64,000 nucleotides of DNA from Denitromonas ohlonensis (GTDB lineage Bacteria > Pseudomonadota > Gammaproteobacteria > Burkholderiales > Rhodocyclaceae), in NCBI RefSeq assembly GCF_007625205.1, contig NZ_VMNI01000007.1:434001-498000 (forward strand), in the 5' to 3' direction. The position numbers were made by a program, and so were the translations under genes. Every line of letters starts with the position of its first letter. Within the stretch, counting starts at the first letter, position 1. Under the pieces are notes generated by a model. It saw only the letters and a program-made list of their open reading frames with translations. It searched no databases and had not been told where the DNA came from. Positions 55,380 through 63,341 of the stretch are shown here, in pieces.

Positions 55380-56720
55380 TCAACTTGACCGCCGGCTGCG
55401 GCTGAGAAAATGCTGGCTCATCTGTTTGAGCGAGGGATTGTTCGGCAACATCACGCCATTGACCTCCAGCGTCGGGGTGCCCACGCCGCCGTCCTTCCAG
55501 CCACTGGCGCGCAATTTGGACCACATGAGTTTTTGTGCTGAGGGGTCCGTGTCGATGAACACCTCGCGATACCGGATACCCAAATCATCGAACTGGGCGC
55601 GCTTCTGGTCGCAATAGCCGCAGGTCGTCAGCGAATACATGGTGATGTGATCACGTTCCGGGTCGTAGCCGTGTAACGCGGTGCTCTGCATGCCGCTGAC
55701 GGCCGGCGCGCGCTCGATGCTTGAGGTCTGGTTGTAACGTGTTGCCGTTTCGTAAACGTCGTCGGCGAAAAAATTGAAGGCCAGAGACGACGACACCGCA
55801 ACAAACACGATCGAACCAATGGCACCGATCCAGCTGGTGGGTGTGGGCTGCGGGCCGAAATTGTTGTCGCCCTTGCTGCCGGGGAGGAACATCAGCAGCA
55901 GGCTGAACAGACCGCCCACGTAGGGAATTGCGGTAATCAACACCCACCAGCCTCGCCAGTCGAAGTCATGGCAGCGCAAAATGCTCAGGCGTGCGCCGAA
56001 GAACACCGCGACCACCGCGCATAGCCCGAGCACCAGCAGACTCTCCAGACGGATACCGAGAATGGCGAGCCATATCAGTGCGCTGGTCAGGAGCATGCTG
56101 CCCGCAAAATAAGAGCGTCGGCTGATTCGGCCGCCGAAATCGGTACCGAAAAGAGGCACCGCTTCGGTCTCGACCACGGCCGCGTCACCGGCATGAATAC
56201 GCAATGAACTGTGCTGCGTTGTCGACACGCCCGCTTGCGCCTCCTGTGCCTGATGTTCACGCGCCGCCAGCACTCGCGGCATGTCGCAACCGCAGTTCAG
56301 GCAGAGTGTGCGCCGGGGCTGGCGATGGCCGCATTCGGGGCAATCCATGTCGCCAGCAGGTTCGTCAGAGGTGGGCACCAGATCCAGCGCGGCAGGGGTT
56401 GCGCGAGTCGGTGGCGGGGGCGTGTCGGGCGCCATCGTCGACACGTCGGTCGCGGGGGTGGTAGCCGACGGCGGCGTGATCACCGGTTCCGGCACGTCGG
56501 CCTCGACCCGGATGCCTACGCCCATGGCCGCGAGCTTGCGACGATAGGCTTGCGCTTTTTCGGTATCCAGTCCCTTTCGGAGCGTGACACGCTTGCCGGA
56601 AAAGAGCCGCGGTGTTTGTTCTGGCGCAACTTTGAGCATCGCGGCCAACTGTGCCTTGACGACCTCAGGATCGTGGCCAGGCAGGATGTCGCCAGAAAAA
56701 ACGAGTTTGTATTGAGTCAT
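55380..56720 (-). CDS. DUF805 membrane protein with zinc ribbon and C-terminal glutaredoxin domain
   Basis: A 446-residue modular protein, start at 56720. In order: an N-terminal alpha/beta domain (about 1-75, QYKLVFSGDILPG, GMGVGIRVE-like end); a Pro/Thr linker (76-125); a zinc ribbon with Cys127, Cys130, Cys140, Cys143; a second linker; a DUF805-type membrane region (about 195-320) with four helices near 204-224, 227-248, 259-280 and 297-318; and a C-terminal glutaredoxin (about 358-440) with CGYC at 367-370 and cis-Pro in GTPT (416). With four helices, both ends should face the cytoplasm, so the redox domain is cytoplasmic and membrane-tethered. The combination suggests thiol-redox control of a membrane process. 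Substrate unknown. Confidence 0.82.
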   Translation of the reverse strand: MTQYKLVFSGDILPGHDPEVVKAQLAAMLKVAPEQTPRLFSGKRVTLRKGLDTEKAQAYRRKLAAMGVGIRVEADVPEPVITPPSATTPATDVSTMAPDTPPPPTRATPAALDLVPTSDEPAGDMDCPECGHRQPRRTLCLNCGCDMPRVLAAREHQAQEAQAGVSTTQHSSLRIHAGDAAVVETEAVPLFGTDFGGRISRRSYFAGSMLLTSALIWLAILGIRLESLLVLGLCAVVAVFFGARLSILRCHDFDWRGWWVLITAIPYVGGLFSLLLMFLPGSKGDNNFGPQPTPTSWIGAIGSIVFVAVSSSLAFNFFADDVYETATRYNQTSSIERAPAVSGMQSTALHGYDPERDHITMYSLTTCGYCDQKRAQFDDLGIRYREVFIDTDPSAQKLMWSKLRASGWKDGGVGTPTLEVNGVMLPNNPSLKQMSQHFLSRSRRSS

Positions 56721-56864
56721 GATGTGCGCGTGCGTGTCGGCGGTGAGCGCCAGTTTAATGCATATCGAATTCCGCCAAAGCGACCGGCGTGCATCTTTTG
56801 TTCCAGATCCCGGCACAACGACACGAATGCGTACAATGCCGGCTGCCCGAGTCAGGAGAAAACG

Positions 56865-57065
56865 ATGGAATCACGTCTGGATGCTCTGGAGTGCAAGCTC
56901 ATGGCCGCCGAGGATTTGCTCGACGGTCTGAACATGACGCTATTCCGACAGCAGGAGGCGATTGCGCTGCTGCAATCGCAGGTGTTGGACCTCAAGCGCC
57001 AGCTGCAATCCGCGCAGCCCGGCAGCGCCGGCCGTCCTGAGGATGAGATCCCGCCGCACTACTGA
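56865..57065 (+). CDS. slyX: SlyX family protein
   Basis: A 66-residue coiled-coil protein of unknown function. MESRLDALECKLMAAEDLLDGLN followed by QQEAIALLQSQVLDLKRQL (in part) shows the heptad pattern of SlyX, and the proline-rich tail ending EIPPHY is diagnostic. AGGAG precedes the ATG. Its stop overlaps the stop of the convergent next gene by seven bases. It is divergent from the DUF805-glutaredoxin gene across 144 bases. Confidence 0.9.
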   Translation: MESRLDALECKLMAAEDLLDGLNMTLFRQQEAIALLQSQVLDLKRQLQSAQPGSAGRPEDEIPPHY

Positions 57066-57727
57066 GCGACCGCCGCCCGCAGGGGCGTATGCACACGCGC
57101 AAAGCTTCGCGGTGCGACGTATTGCAGGATTTCCTTGCCCTCGGTGTCGACAATCAGATCGAGCCCTTTGTCGGGGTAGAGCAGATGCGTCTGATGCGCG
57201 TTGGTCGCGACGCGCTCGCTCGGCGCGCCAAAGCGCGACAGCACGGCCTCTTCGTCAAGGTTCACCGAGGGAATGAAGACGATACTGTCGATCGGGCGTG
57301 TCATGGCGGTGGCTAGGTCGGCTGCACTGAGCGTGGCCTTGCGCGTGGTCGATTCCATGTATTCGGTTTTGACCGCGCGCTGACGCATGCGGTCGAGTTC
57401 GTCGCCGGCCACGGCAATGGTCAAAACCAGTTTGCCGGTGACAAACCCCAGCTGCGCACTGCTGAGATAGGCTTCGAGCGCCCCCGTTTCGCCGGGGGCG
57501 GTCACGATGGCCACCGTGAGGTCCAGGCCAAAGCGTTCGCGCGCCTCGCCAAGCGTACTTTGCTCCAGCGTGAGCCCGAATACCTTGCTGCGTCCCTGCG
57601 CATCCACCTCGATCTGCCACGGTAAGGCCGACTGTTGACTATGGATGTCATCGGCCGAGGGCATGAAGGCCAAGGGGGCCAGAATGGCCAGCACGATGAG
57701 AGACAAAATGGCGACGATCAACTTCAT
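57059..57727 (-). CDS. Conserved membrane-anchored protein of unknown function
   Basis: A 222-residue protein starting at 57727 with an N-terminal hydrophobic segment (about 4-22, LIVAILSLIVLAILAPLAF) that acts as an uncleaved anchor or signal; the rest is probably periplasmic. After a short linker comes WQIEVDAQGRSKVFGLTLEQSTL, then alternating strands and helices, including GLDLIVDTEGKEILQYV near the end. The repeated GLTL/ERFG pattern recalls lipoprotein-like folds that bind partners, but I do not recognise the family by name. No cysteine for lipidation. It overlaps slyX tail-to-tail by seven bases. Confidence 0.72.
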   Translation of the reverse strand: MKLIVAILSLIVLAILAPLAFMPSADDIHSQQSALPWQIEVDAQGRSKVFGLTLEQSTLGEARERFGLDLTVAIVTAPGETGALEAYLSSAQLGFVTGKLVLTIAVAGDELDRMRQRAVKTEYMESTTRKATLSAADLATAMTRPIDSIVFIPSVNLDEEAVLSRFGAPSERVATNAHQTHLLYPDKGLDLIVDTEGKEILQYVAPRSFARVHTPLRAAVAQ

Positions 57728-57787
57728 TTTCTGGCGGGTGCTCCGGCTGGGCTCAAGGCTTCGGATTGTCGCCTGCCCGGTCGGGTG

Positions 57788-57801
57788 GCGCAATCTTGCG
57801 C
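57788..57801. repeat. Perfect palindrome GCGCAATCTTGCGC
   Basis: Six-base arms GCGCAA/TTGCGC around TC, 60 bases upstream of the 57727 gene start (minus strand) in a 204-base divergent region. Could be an operator for either neighbour. No known regulator recognised. Confidence 0.35.
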
Positions 57802-57875
57802 TGCGCATCCGGTTTTGCGAATGACATCAGCAAGTGCTGTTTGTTTGATGCGTGCCGCTATGCCAAAATCAGCGT

Positions 57876-57900
57876 TTTCCGCACCCAAATGAGGCGGAAA
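57876..57900. repeat. Inverted repeat TTTCCGC-N11-GCGGAAA
   Basis: Perfect seven-base arms 32-56 bases before the start of the membrane Mrr-like gene. It may be an operator or an mRNA hairpin in the leader. Which one is not decidable from sequence. Confidence 0.35.
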
Positions 57901-57931
57901 GGCAGGTCATGGTCATGCCATGGGAGAGCAC

Positions 57932-58885
57932 ATGAATCAGGCGAAAGCACGTCGGCGTGACATGCCCCCTTCGCCGCGCAAGGCGCGGACGCTGTGGCTG
58001 CTCGCGCTGGCATTGGTCGTACTTGCCGCGTTTGCCTTCTGGCAACTGGACGGTTCGTACGATGGTGCCACGATGATTGTGCCCGTCATGGCCCTGTTGG
58101 TGTCCCTGGTGCTCGGCGGCGCGGCCCTGAGCGCGCACTGGCGCAGCTCGGCAGACAAGGCGCGCAAGCGGGCCGACAAACGCCGTACGGCGGCCAGCCT
58201 GCCAAGCCAGAAGCAAGGCGGCGATGCGCCGCCCACGATGCACTCCGCGCCCACCGAGTTCGACCCCGCCGCCATGGAGGCTGCGGATCTGTCTGATTTC
58301 GACCCCGAAATGGTGCCTGCCGCCGCCCGCGTATGGACCTTGAGCCTGCTCGAGAGTCTGGAGTGGCAGCGCTTTGAAGCCTTGTGTGTCGCGTACTACT
58401 CCCGCAAGGCAATCTCACACCGCTCTGCTTCTTTGCCGCACGCGGCCGGACGCGACGTCTTTCTGTACCAGGACAAGGAACGTCTGGAGCAGGCCACCGG
58501 CCTGGTCCACGTGCGCACCCGTGGGGTGAGCTATCTCGATGTGACCCCGGTGCGAGAATTGATTGGCGCCATGACCCACGAGGCCATCGAGCGCGGCTTT
58601 CTGATGACCAACGGTTGCTTTACGCCGCAGGCCCGCACACTCGGCCGTGAGCACGGCATCGTCCTTGTGGATGGGCGCGTGTTGCTGGCCATGATCGAGC
58701 GTCTGCCGGCCGACGCACGCGATCGCCTCCATGCCATTGCGACCGAAGGCAAGTACACCACGCCGACCTGCCCCGAATGCGGCGAAAAAATGGTCTCGGC
58801 GACCGGCTCCCATGGCGATTATTGGGGGTGCCGCAATTTTCCCGATTGCACCGCGCTATTGCCTCGACTCCCGGCATTGAACTGA
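57932..58885 (+). CDS. Membrane-anchored Mrr-like protein with topoisomerase zinc finger
   Basis: The ATG at 57932 follows GGGAGA (317 residues); an ATG at 57920 lacks a ribosome site. Two membrane helices (about 20-38 and 46-66), a basic/Pro linker, a restriction-endonuclease-like domain (about 140-255) and a C-terminal zinc finger with Cys280, Cys283, Cys300, Cys306 of the type I topoisomerase kind (CPECGEKM ... GCRNFPDC). In the nuclease domain WQRFEALC and GRDVFLY keep Glu149 and Asp175, but the usual Q-x-K is H-V-R (193-195). That suggests altered or lost cleavage, with DNA binding retained. Such proteins are scattered in proteobacteria; function is unknown. No methylase partner nearby. 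Confidence 0.75.
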   Translation: MNQAKARRRDMPPSPRKARTLWLLALALVVLAAFAFWQLDGSYDGATMIVPVMALLVSLVLGGAALSAHWRSSADKARKRADKRRTAASLPSQKQGGDAPPTMHSAPTEFDPAAMEAADLSDFDPEMVPAAARVWTLSLLESLEWQRFEALCVAYYSRKAISHRSASLPHAAGRDVFLYQDKERLEQATGLVHVRTRGVSYLDVTPVRELIGAMTHEAIERGFLMTNGCFTPQARTLGREHGIVLVDGRVLLAMIERLPADARDRLHAIATEGKYTTPTCPECGEKMVSATGSHGDYWGCRNFPDCTALLPRLPALN

Positions 58886-58947
58886 GCCGACGACAAACAC
58901 CGCCTCACTTGCCATACTGAAACCGGGTTTTCAACGGGAGTGACGAG

Positions 58948-60099
58948 GTGGCTGGTTTTCGATTTCCAATACCTGCCGGCATCGCGCTGGTACTCGTTTT
59001 GCTGGCGAGCAGCCGGGTGTTTGCCGATGCGCTCCGGCTCGACTCATCCGCCGGGCCGCTGGCGGCCAGCACCGTCGCAAGCGGCCTCGACACGCCATGG
59101 TCGCTCGCATTCCTGCCTGATGGGCGCCTGCTGGTCAGCGAGCGACCCGGTCGCCTGCGTGTGGTGGCGGCGGACGGACGTCTTTCAACCCCGGTCGCCG
59201 GGGTGCCGACAGTACATGCCGAGGGGCAGGGCGGTCTGCTGGATGTGATCCTGAGTCCGGGGTTTGCGCAGGATGGGCTCATTTACTTCAGCTTCGCTCA
59301 GCCGACTTCAAACGGCGCACGAACCGCCGTGGCGCGGGCGCAACTTGAACTGTCGTCCACGCCACCTCGATTAAGCGACGTACGCGTCATTTTCGCGCAG
59401 CGGGACGACCCGGCGGGGCGTCACCATTTTGGCTCGCGCCTGGTGTTCGACGCCGCCGGCAATCTCTTTGCCACACTTGGCGAGCGGTATCACGAGCGCG
59501 ATCGCGCCCAGGCGCTCGATAGTCATCTCGGCAAGATCGTTCGCATTCGGCCGGACGGCAGCGTGCCGACCGACAATCCCTTGGTGGGGCACAGCACCGC
59601 ATTGCCGGAGATCTGGTCTTACGGGCACCGCAATGTGCAAGGTGCGGCCTTGCATCCGGTCACCGGGGCGCTGTGGACGCATGAGCATGGCCCGCAAGGC
59701 GGCGACGAAATCAATGTGCCGCGTGCCGGCGCCAATCACGGCTGGCCGGTAATTACCTATGGGCGCGAATATGTCACCGGATGGCGCATTGGCGACGGCA
59801 CGCAACGCGCCGATGTGGCGCCGCCGGTGCATCAATGGACGCCGTCGATTGCGCCGTCCGGCATGGCCTTTTATACCGGCGACCTGTTTCCCGCCTGGCG
59901 GGGCAATCTGTTTGTCGGCTCCTTGAAGTTCGGCCTGCTGCTGCGCGTCGAACTTGACGGTGACACGGTGGTGCGTGAAGAGCGACTGCTAACCGAGATC
60001 GGTCACCGCATTCGCGATGTGCGGCAGGGGCCGGACGGCGCGCTGTATGTGCTGGACGAAACCGAGGGGCGCATCTTGCGCATCGCCCCGGCGAACTGA
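58948..60099 (+). CDS. PQQ-dependent soluble aldose sugar dehydrogenase
   Basis: Periplasmic six-bladed beta-propeller quinoprotein of the GSDH/YliI (Asd) family, oxidising aldoses to lactones with PQQ. GTG start, 383 residues, signal peptide cut near VFA (26). Family marks: LDTPWSLAFLPDGRLLVSER, the catalytic His in the RHHFGSRLVFD segment, IWSYGHRNVQGAA and EHGPQGGDEIN. PQQ biosynthesis genes are not in the window. It ends immediately before the convergent GspE-like gene with no gap. Confidence 0.9.
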   Translation: MAGFRFPIPAGIALVLVLLASSRVFADALRLDSSAGPLAASTVASGLDTPWSLAFLPDGRLLVSERPGRLRVVAADGRLSTPVAGVPTVHAEGQGGLLDVILSPGFAQDGLIYFSFAQPTSNGARTAVARAQLELSSTPPRLSDVRVIFAQRDDPAGRHHFGSRLVFDAAGNLFATLGERYHERDRAQALDSHLGKIVRIRPDGSVPTDNPLVGHSTALPEIWSYGHRNVQGAALHPVTGALWTHEHGPQGGDEINVPRAGANHGWPVITYGREYVTGWRIGDGTQRADVAPPVHQWTPSIAPSGMAFYTGDLFPAWRGNLFVGSLKFGLLLRVELDGDTVVREERLLTEIGHRIRDVRQGPDGALYVLDETEGRILRIAPAN

Positions 60100-61887
60100 T
60101 TATTGCGCTTCGCCGCTGGCCGGCGGGGTGGAACGCGCGATCTCTTCGATGGTGGTGGTGCCGGCGGCGATCTGTCGGGCGCCGGCGAGGCGCAGCGGGG
60201 TCATGTGCTCACGCACGGCCTGGGCACGAAAACGTGCCAGATCCATGTCGGGGCTGATGAGCTGGCGCAGCGTGGGGGTGAGCGTCATGAGTTCATACAA
60301 GCCCACCCGGCCGTGATAGCCGGTCATGCGGCATTCCAGACAACCCACCGGACCACAGGCGGTGGTTGGCAGCGCGGACTTCCACGGCGCGACCAGATCG
60401 CACCAGTCGGGCTCGTCGATCGGGTGTGGCTTGCGGCAGTGCGGGCAGAGCGTGCGCACCAGACGCTGCGCCAGTACACCAAGCAGCGTCGAACGGATAA
60501 GGTAGGGCGGCACGCCGAGATCGAGCAGACGGGTAATGGCGGAGGGGGCGTCGTTGGTGTGCAGGGTGGATAGCACCAGATGGCCGGTGAGCGCCGACTG
60601 AATGGCCATCTCGGCGGTCTCAAGGTCGCGGATCTCGCCGACCATGATCACATCCGGGTCCTGCCGCAGCAGGGTGCGCACGCCGGTGGCGAAGTCGAGC
60701 CCGATGTTGTGCTGCACCTGCATCTGGTTGAGGTGTGGATAGACCATCTCGATCGGATCTTCGATGGTGCATACGTTCACTTCGGGCGTCGCCAACTCCT
60801 TGAGCGTCGAGTACAGCGTGGTGGTTTTCCCCGAGCCGGTCGGCCCGGTCACCAGGATGATGCCGTTGGGCTGGGAGAACATCTCGCGCCAGCGCACGCC
60901 TTCGCCCTGGCTGAAGCCGAGGTCATTGAATGACTTGAGCAGCACGTCCGGATTGAAGATGCGTAGCACCAGCTTTTCGCCGAAGGCGGTCGGCATGGTC
61001 GATAGGCGCAACTCGATTTCTTCGCCATTGCCCGACTGGGTTTTGATCCGGCCATCCTGTGGCCGGCGTTTCTCGACCACATCCATGCGGCCCATCAGCT
61101 TGATGCGGTTGGTGATGGCGGCCGCGACGGGCACGGGCGTCTGATAGACGAGGTGCATCACGCCGTCGATGCGGAAGCGCACATTACACACCTCGCGTCG
61201 CGGCTCGATGTGGATGTCGCTGGCGCGCTGCTCGAAGGCGTACTGCAAGAGCCAGTCGACGATGTGGATGACCGCCTGGTCGTTGGCGTCCAGCGATTTT
61301 CGCGAGCCGAGCTGTACCAGCTGCTCGAAGTTGCCAATCCCGGTTTGCGCGCCCTCGTGCTGTGCGACCGCGTGTTTTAGCGAGCGGGCCAGGCTGTAGA
61401 ACTCGGCCAGGTAGCGCACGATGTCGGTCGGGTTGGCGAGCACGCGATGGATGCGGATCTTGAGCGCCTGCTCGAGCACTGACAGCCATTCACCCTCGTA
61501 GGGCTCAGCGGTGGCGATGGTGACATCGTTGTCGCGGATCGCCACCGGCAAAATACGGAAGCGTGTGGCATAGGCATGCGAGACCAGATTGCACACCGAG
61601 GACACATCGATTTTCAGCGGGTCGATGTGGAAGTAGGTCAGCCCGGCGTCTTCGGCCAGCCACTCGGTCAGCGACTCGACGCTGAGGGTGTCGTGGGGTG
61701 CGCAGGCACGGGTGAGCCGTCGTTCGCCCACCTGCGCCAGCGGATGCTGCTCATTGCGTCCACGCATGCGCAGGGCGGTGACGGTTTCATCATGGTCGCG
61801 GCGGCTGATCTGGCCGGCGTCGAGGAGGCGGGTGAGCAAAGTGTCGACGGTGAGTCGGCCGGTGGTCGGCGTGCGTGAACGTGTCAT
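60100..61887 (-). CDS. GspE/PilB-family secretion or pilus assembly ATPase
   Basis: A 595-residue AAA+ ATPase of the type II secretion/type IV pilus extension family. An N-terminal T2SSE_N/MshEN-like domain spans about 45-175, then a linker. The ATPase core has Walker A GPTGSGKTTT near 346, the Asp box EDPIE, Walker B with MVGEIRDLETAE and the His box GHLVLSTLHTND. The C-terminal zinc site is CPHC (about 477) paired with CLEC (about 513). All catalytic parts are intact. No pseudopilin, secretin or pilC gene is adjacent, so GspE and PilB cannot be told apart here. Confidence 0.88.
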   Translation of the reverse strand: MTRSRTPTTGRLTVDTLLTRLLDAGQISRRDHDETVTALRMRGRNEQHPLAQVGERRLTRACAPHDTLSVESLTEWLAEDAGLTYFHIDPLKIDVSSVCNLVSHAYATRFRILPVAIRDNDVTIATAEPYEGEWLSVLEQALKIRIHRVLANPTDIVRYLAEFYSLARSLKHAVAQHEGAQTGIGNFEQLVQLGSRKSLDANDQAVIHIVDWLLQYAFEQRASDIHIEPRREVCNVRFRIDGVMHLVYQTPVPVAAAITNRIKLMGRMDVVEKRRPQDGRIKTQSGNGEEIELRLSTMPTAFGEKLVLRIFNPDVLLKSFNDLGFSQGEGVRWREMFSQPNGIILVTGPTGSGKTTTLYSTLKELATPEVNVCTIEDPIEMVYPHLNQMQVQHNIGLDFATGVRTLLRQDPDVIMVGEIRDLETAEMAIQSALTGHLVLSTLHTNDAPSAITRLLDLGVPPYLIRSTLLGVLAQRLVRTLCPHCRKPHPIDEPDWCDLVAPWKSALPTTACGPVGCLECRMTGYHGRVGLYELMTLTPTLRQLISPDMDLARFRAQAVREHMTPLRLAGARQIAAGTTTIEEIARSTPPASGEAQ

Positions 61888-62008
61888 ATCATCAGGCTAT
61901 CTGAAGCGGCGATTGGCGGCAATTGGCGCGTTCAGCCTTGAGAGTCGCTGAAGCGTCCCCATCTTCTACACGTTTGATTGCCTTGTTTTCAACAAAAAGG
62001 ACTGGCCG

Positions 62009-62476
62009 ATGAAAGCCGTGCTGCTCATGCTCGCCTCTGTGCTCTGGATGTCTGCGTCGTTTGCCGAAGACGTCGGCAGCGTCAACACCGAATGGAAGCT
62101 CACCGGCTCGCACAAGCTGGTGGTCGAGGCGTTTGATGACCCCAAGGTTGATGGTGTGGCCTGTTACGTGGCCAAGCCGGAGCGCGGCGGCATTGCAGGC
62201 GCGTTTGGCGTTGCCGAGGAGTTGTCGGATGTGTCGATCGCCTGCCGGCAGGTCGGCCCGATCACCTTCCGCGAGCCGCTCCCCAGGCAGGAAGACGCTT
62301 TCAGCGAGCGGCGCTCGATCATCTTCAAGGTGTTGCATGTGGTGCGCATTGTCGATGTGAGCCGCAACACGCTGGTCTATCTGACCTATACCGACAAAGT
62401 CATCTCCGGTAGTCCGCAGAACTCGGTGACGGCCGTGACGGTCGACCGGTCCCTGCCGATTCCGGTAAAAAAATAA
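62009..62476 (+). CDS. creA: CreA family periplasmic protein
   Basis: Small exported protein of unknown function. 155 residues with a signal peptide cleaved near SFA (19). The mature protein has VGSVNTEWKLTGSHKLVVEAFDDP in pieces, GVACYVAKPERGG and the VYLTYTDKVISGSPQNS end, a full family match. AAAAGGA precedes the ATG. It lies 46 bases upstream of a nitroreductase gene; whether they are co-transcribed is unclear. Confidence 0.9.
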   Translation: MKAVLLMLASVLWMSASFAEDVGSVNTEWKLTGSHKLVVEAFDDPKVDGVACYVAKPERGGIAGAFGVAEELSDVSIACRQVGPITFREPLPRQEDAFSERRSIIFKVLHVVRIVDVSRNTLVYLTYTDKVISGSPQNSVTAVTVDRSLPIPVKK

Positions 62477-62522
62477 TGCCATCCACGACCTCACCTCACG
62501 CTTTGAATGGATTTTCCCCGAG

Positions 62523-63341
62523 ATGACCGCACATCAGCCTTTGTACGACAGCCGCTACGGCGGTATGGCGCAAGCCGTTCCCGACATCAGCACCCCGGTG
62601 ATTGATCAATTGATGACGCACCGCTCGGTGCGCGCGTTCCGCCCCGACGCGGTCAGCGATGCGCAGCTGAGTGCGATGATCGCCGCCGCGCAATCGGCTG
62701 CCAGCTCGTCCAATCTGCAGGTGTGGAGTGTGGTGGCGGTGCGTGATCAGGCGGTTCGCGACCAATTGGCCGAGTTTGCCGGCAACCAAGCCCATATCCG
62801 TCAGGCGCCGCTGCAACTGGTGTGGCTGGCCGACTTGTCTCGCCTTGAGCGGGTGGCTACGGCCGAGGGGCGGCCCAGCGAGGCGCTGGACTACACCGAG
62901 ATGTTTCTGACGGCAGTGATCGACGCGGCACTCGCCGCGCAAAACGCGGTCGCCGCGGCCGAATCCATGGGTTTGTCGACGGTGTATATCGGCGGCATGC
63001 GCAATCGGCCCGAAGACGTGGCGCGTGTGCTCAAGCTGCCGCCCAAGACCTTTGCCGTGTTCGGCATGTGCGTGGGCCATGAAGACGATGCCCGGCCCGC
63101 CAGCGTCAAGCCGCGCCTGCCGCAGTCGGCCGTGCTACACCACGAAAGCTATTCAACCGAACAGGACGACGCGGTTGCGGCCTACAACACCGCCATGGCG
63201 CGCTTTTATGAGGCGCAGAAAATGGATGTGAAAGGCAACTGGTCCATCCACTCGGCCAAGCGCGTCGCGGGGCCGGCATCGCTGTCGGGTCGTGATCGCC
63301 TGGTGGACGCGCTGAAGGCGCTGGGCTTCAGTCTGAAATAG
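62523..63341 (+). CDS. NfsA/FRP-type NADPH-dependent nitroreductase
   Basis: FMN oxidoreductase of 272 residues. LMTHRSVRAFRPDAVSD is the FMN-phosphate motif, AAQSAASSSNLQVWSVV matches the Ser-rich FMN loop of NfsA/Frp, and VYIGGMRNRPEDV with GMCVGHE is typical of this group. Likely reduces flavin, quinones or nitro compounds with NADPH. It has about 30 extra N-terminal residues relative to E. coli NfsA; a later start is possible. The 3' end overlaps the convergent EAL gene by 14 bases. Confidence 0.87.
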   Translation: MTAHQPLYDSRYGGMAQAVPDISTPVIDQLMTHRSVRAFRPDAVSDAQLSAMIAAAQSAASSSNLQVWSVVAVRDQAVRDQLAEFAGNQAHIRQAPLQLVWLADLSRLERVATAEGRPSEALDYTEMFLTAVIDAALAAQNAVAAAESMGLSTVYIGGMRNRPEDVARVLKLPPKTFAVFGMCVGHEDDARPASVKPRLPQSAVLHHESYSTEQDDAVAAYNTAMARFYEAQKMDVKGNWSIHSAKRVAGPASLSGRDRLVDALKALGFSLK

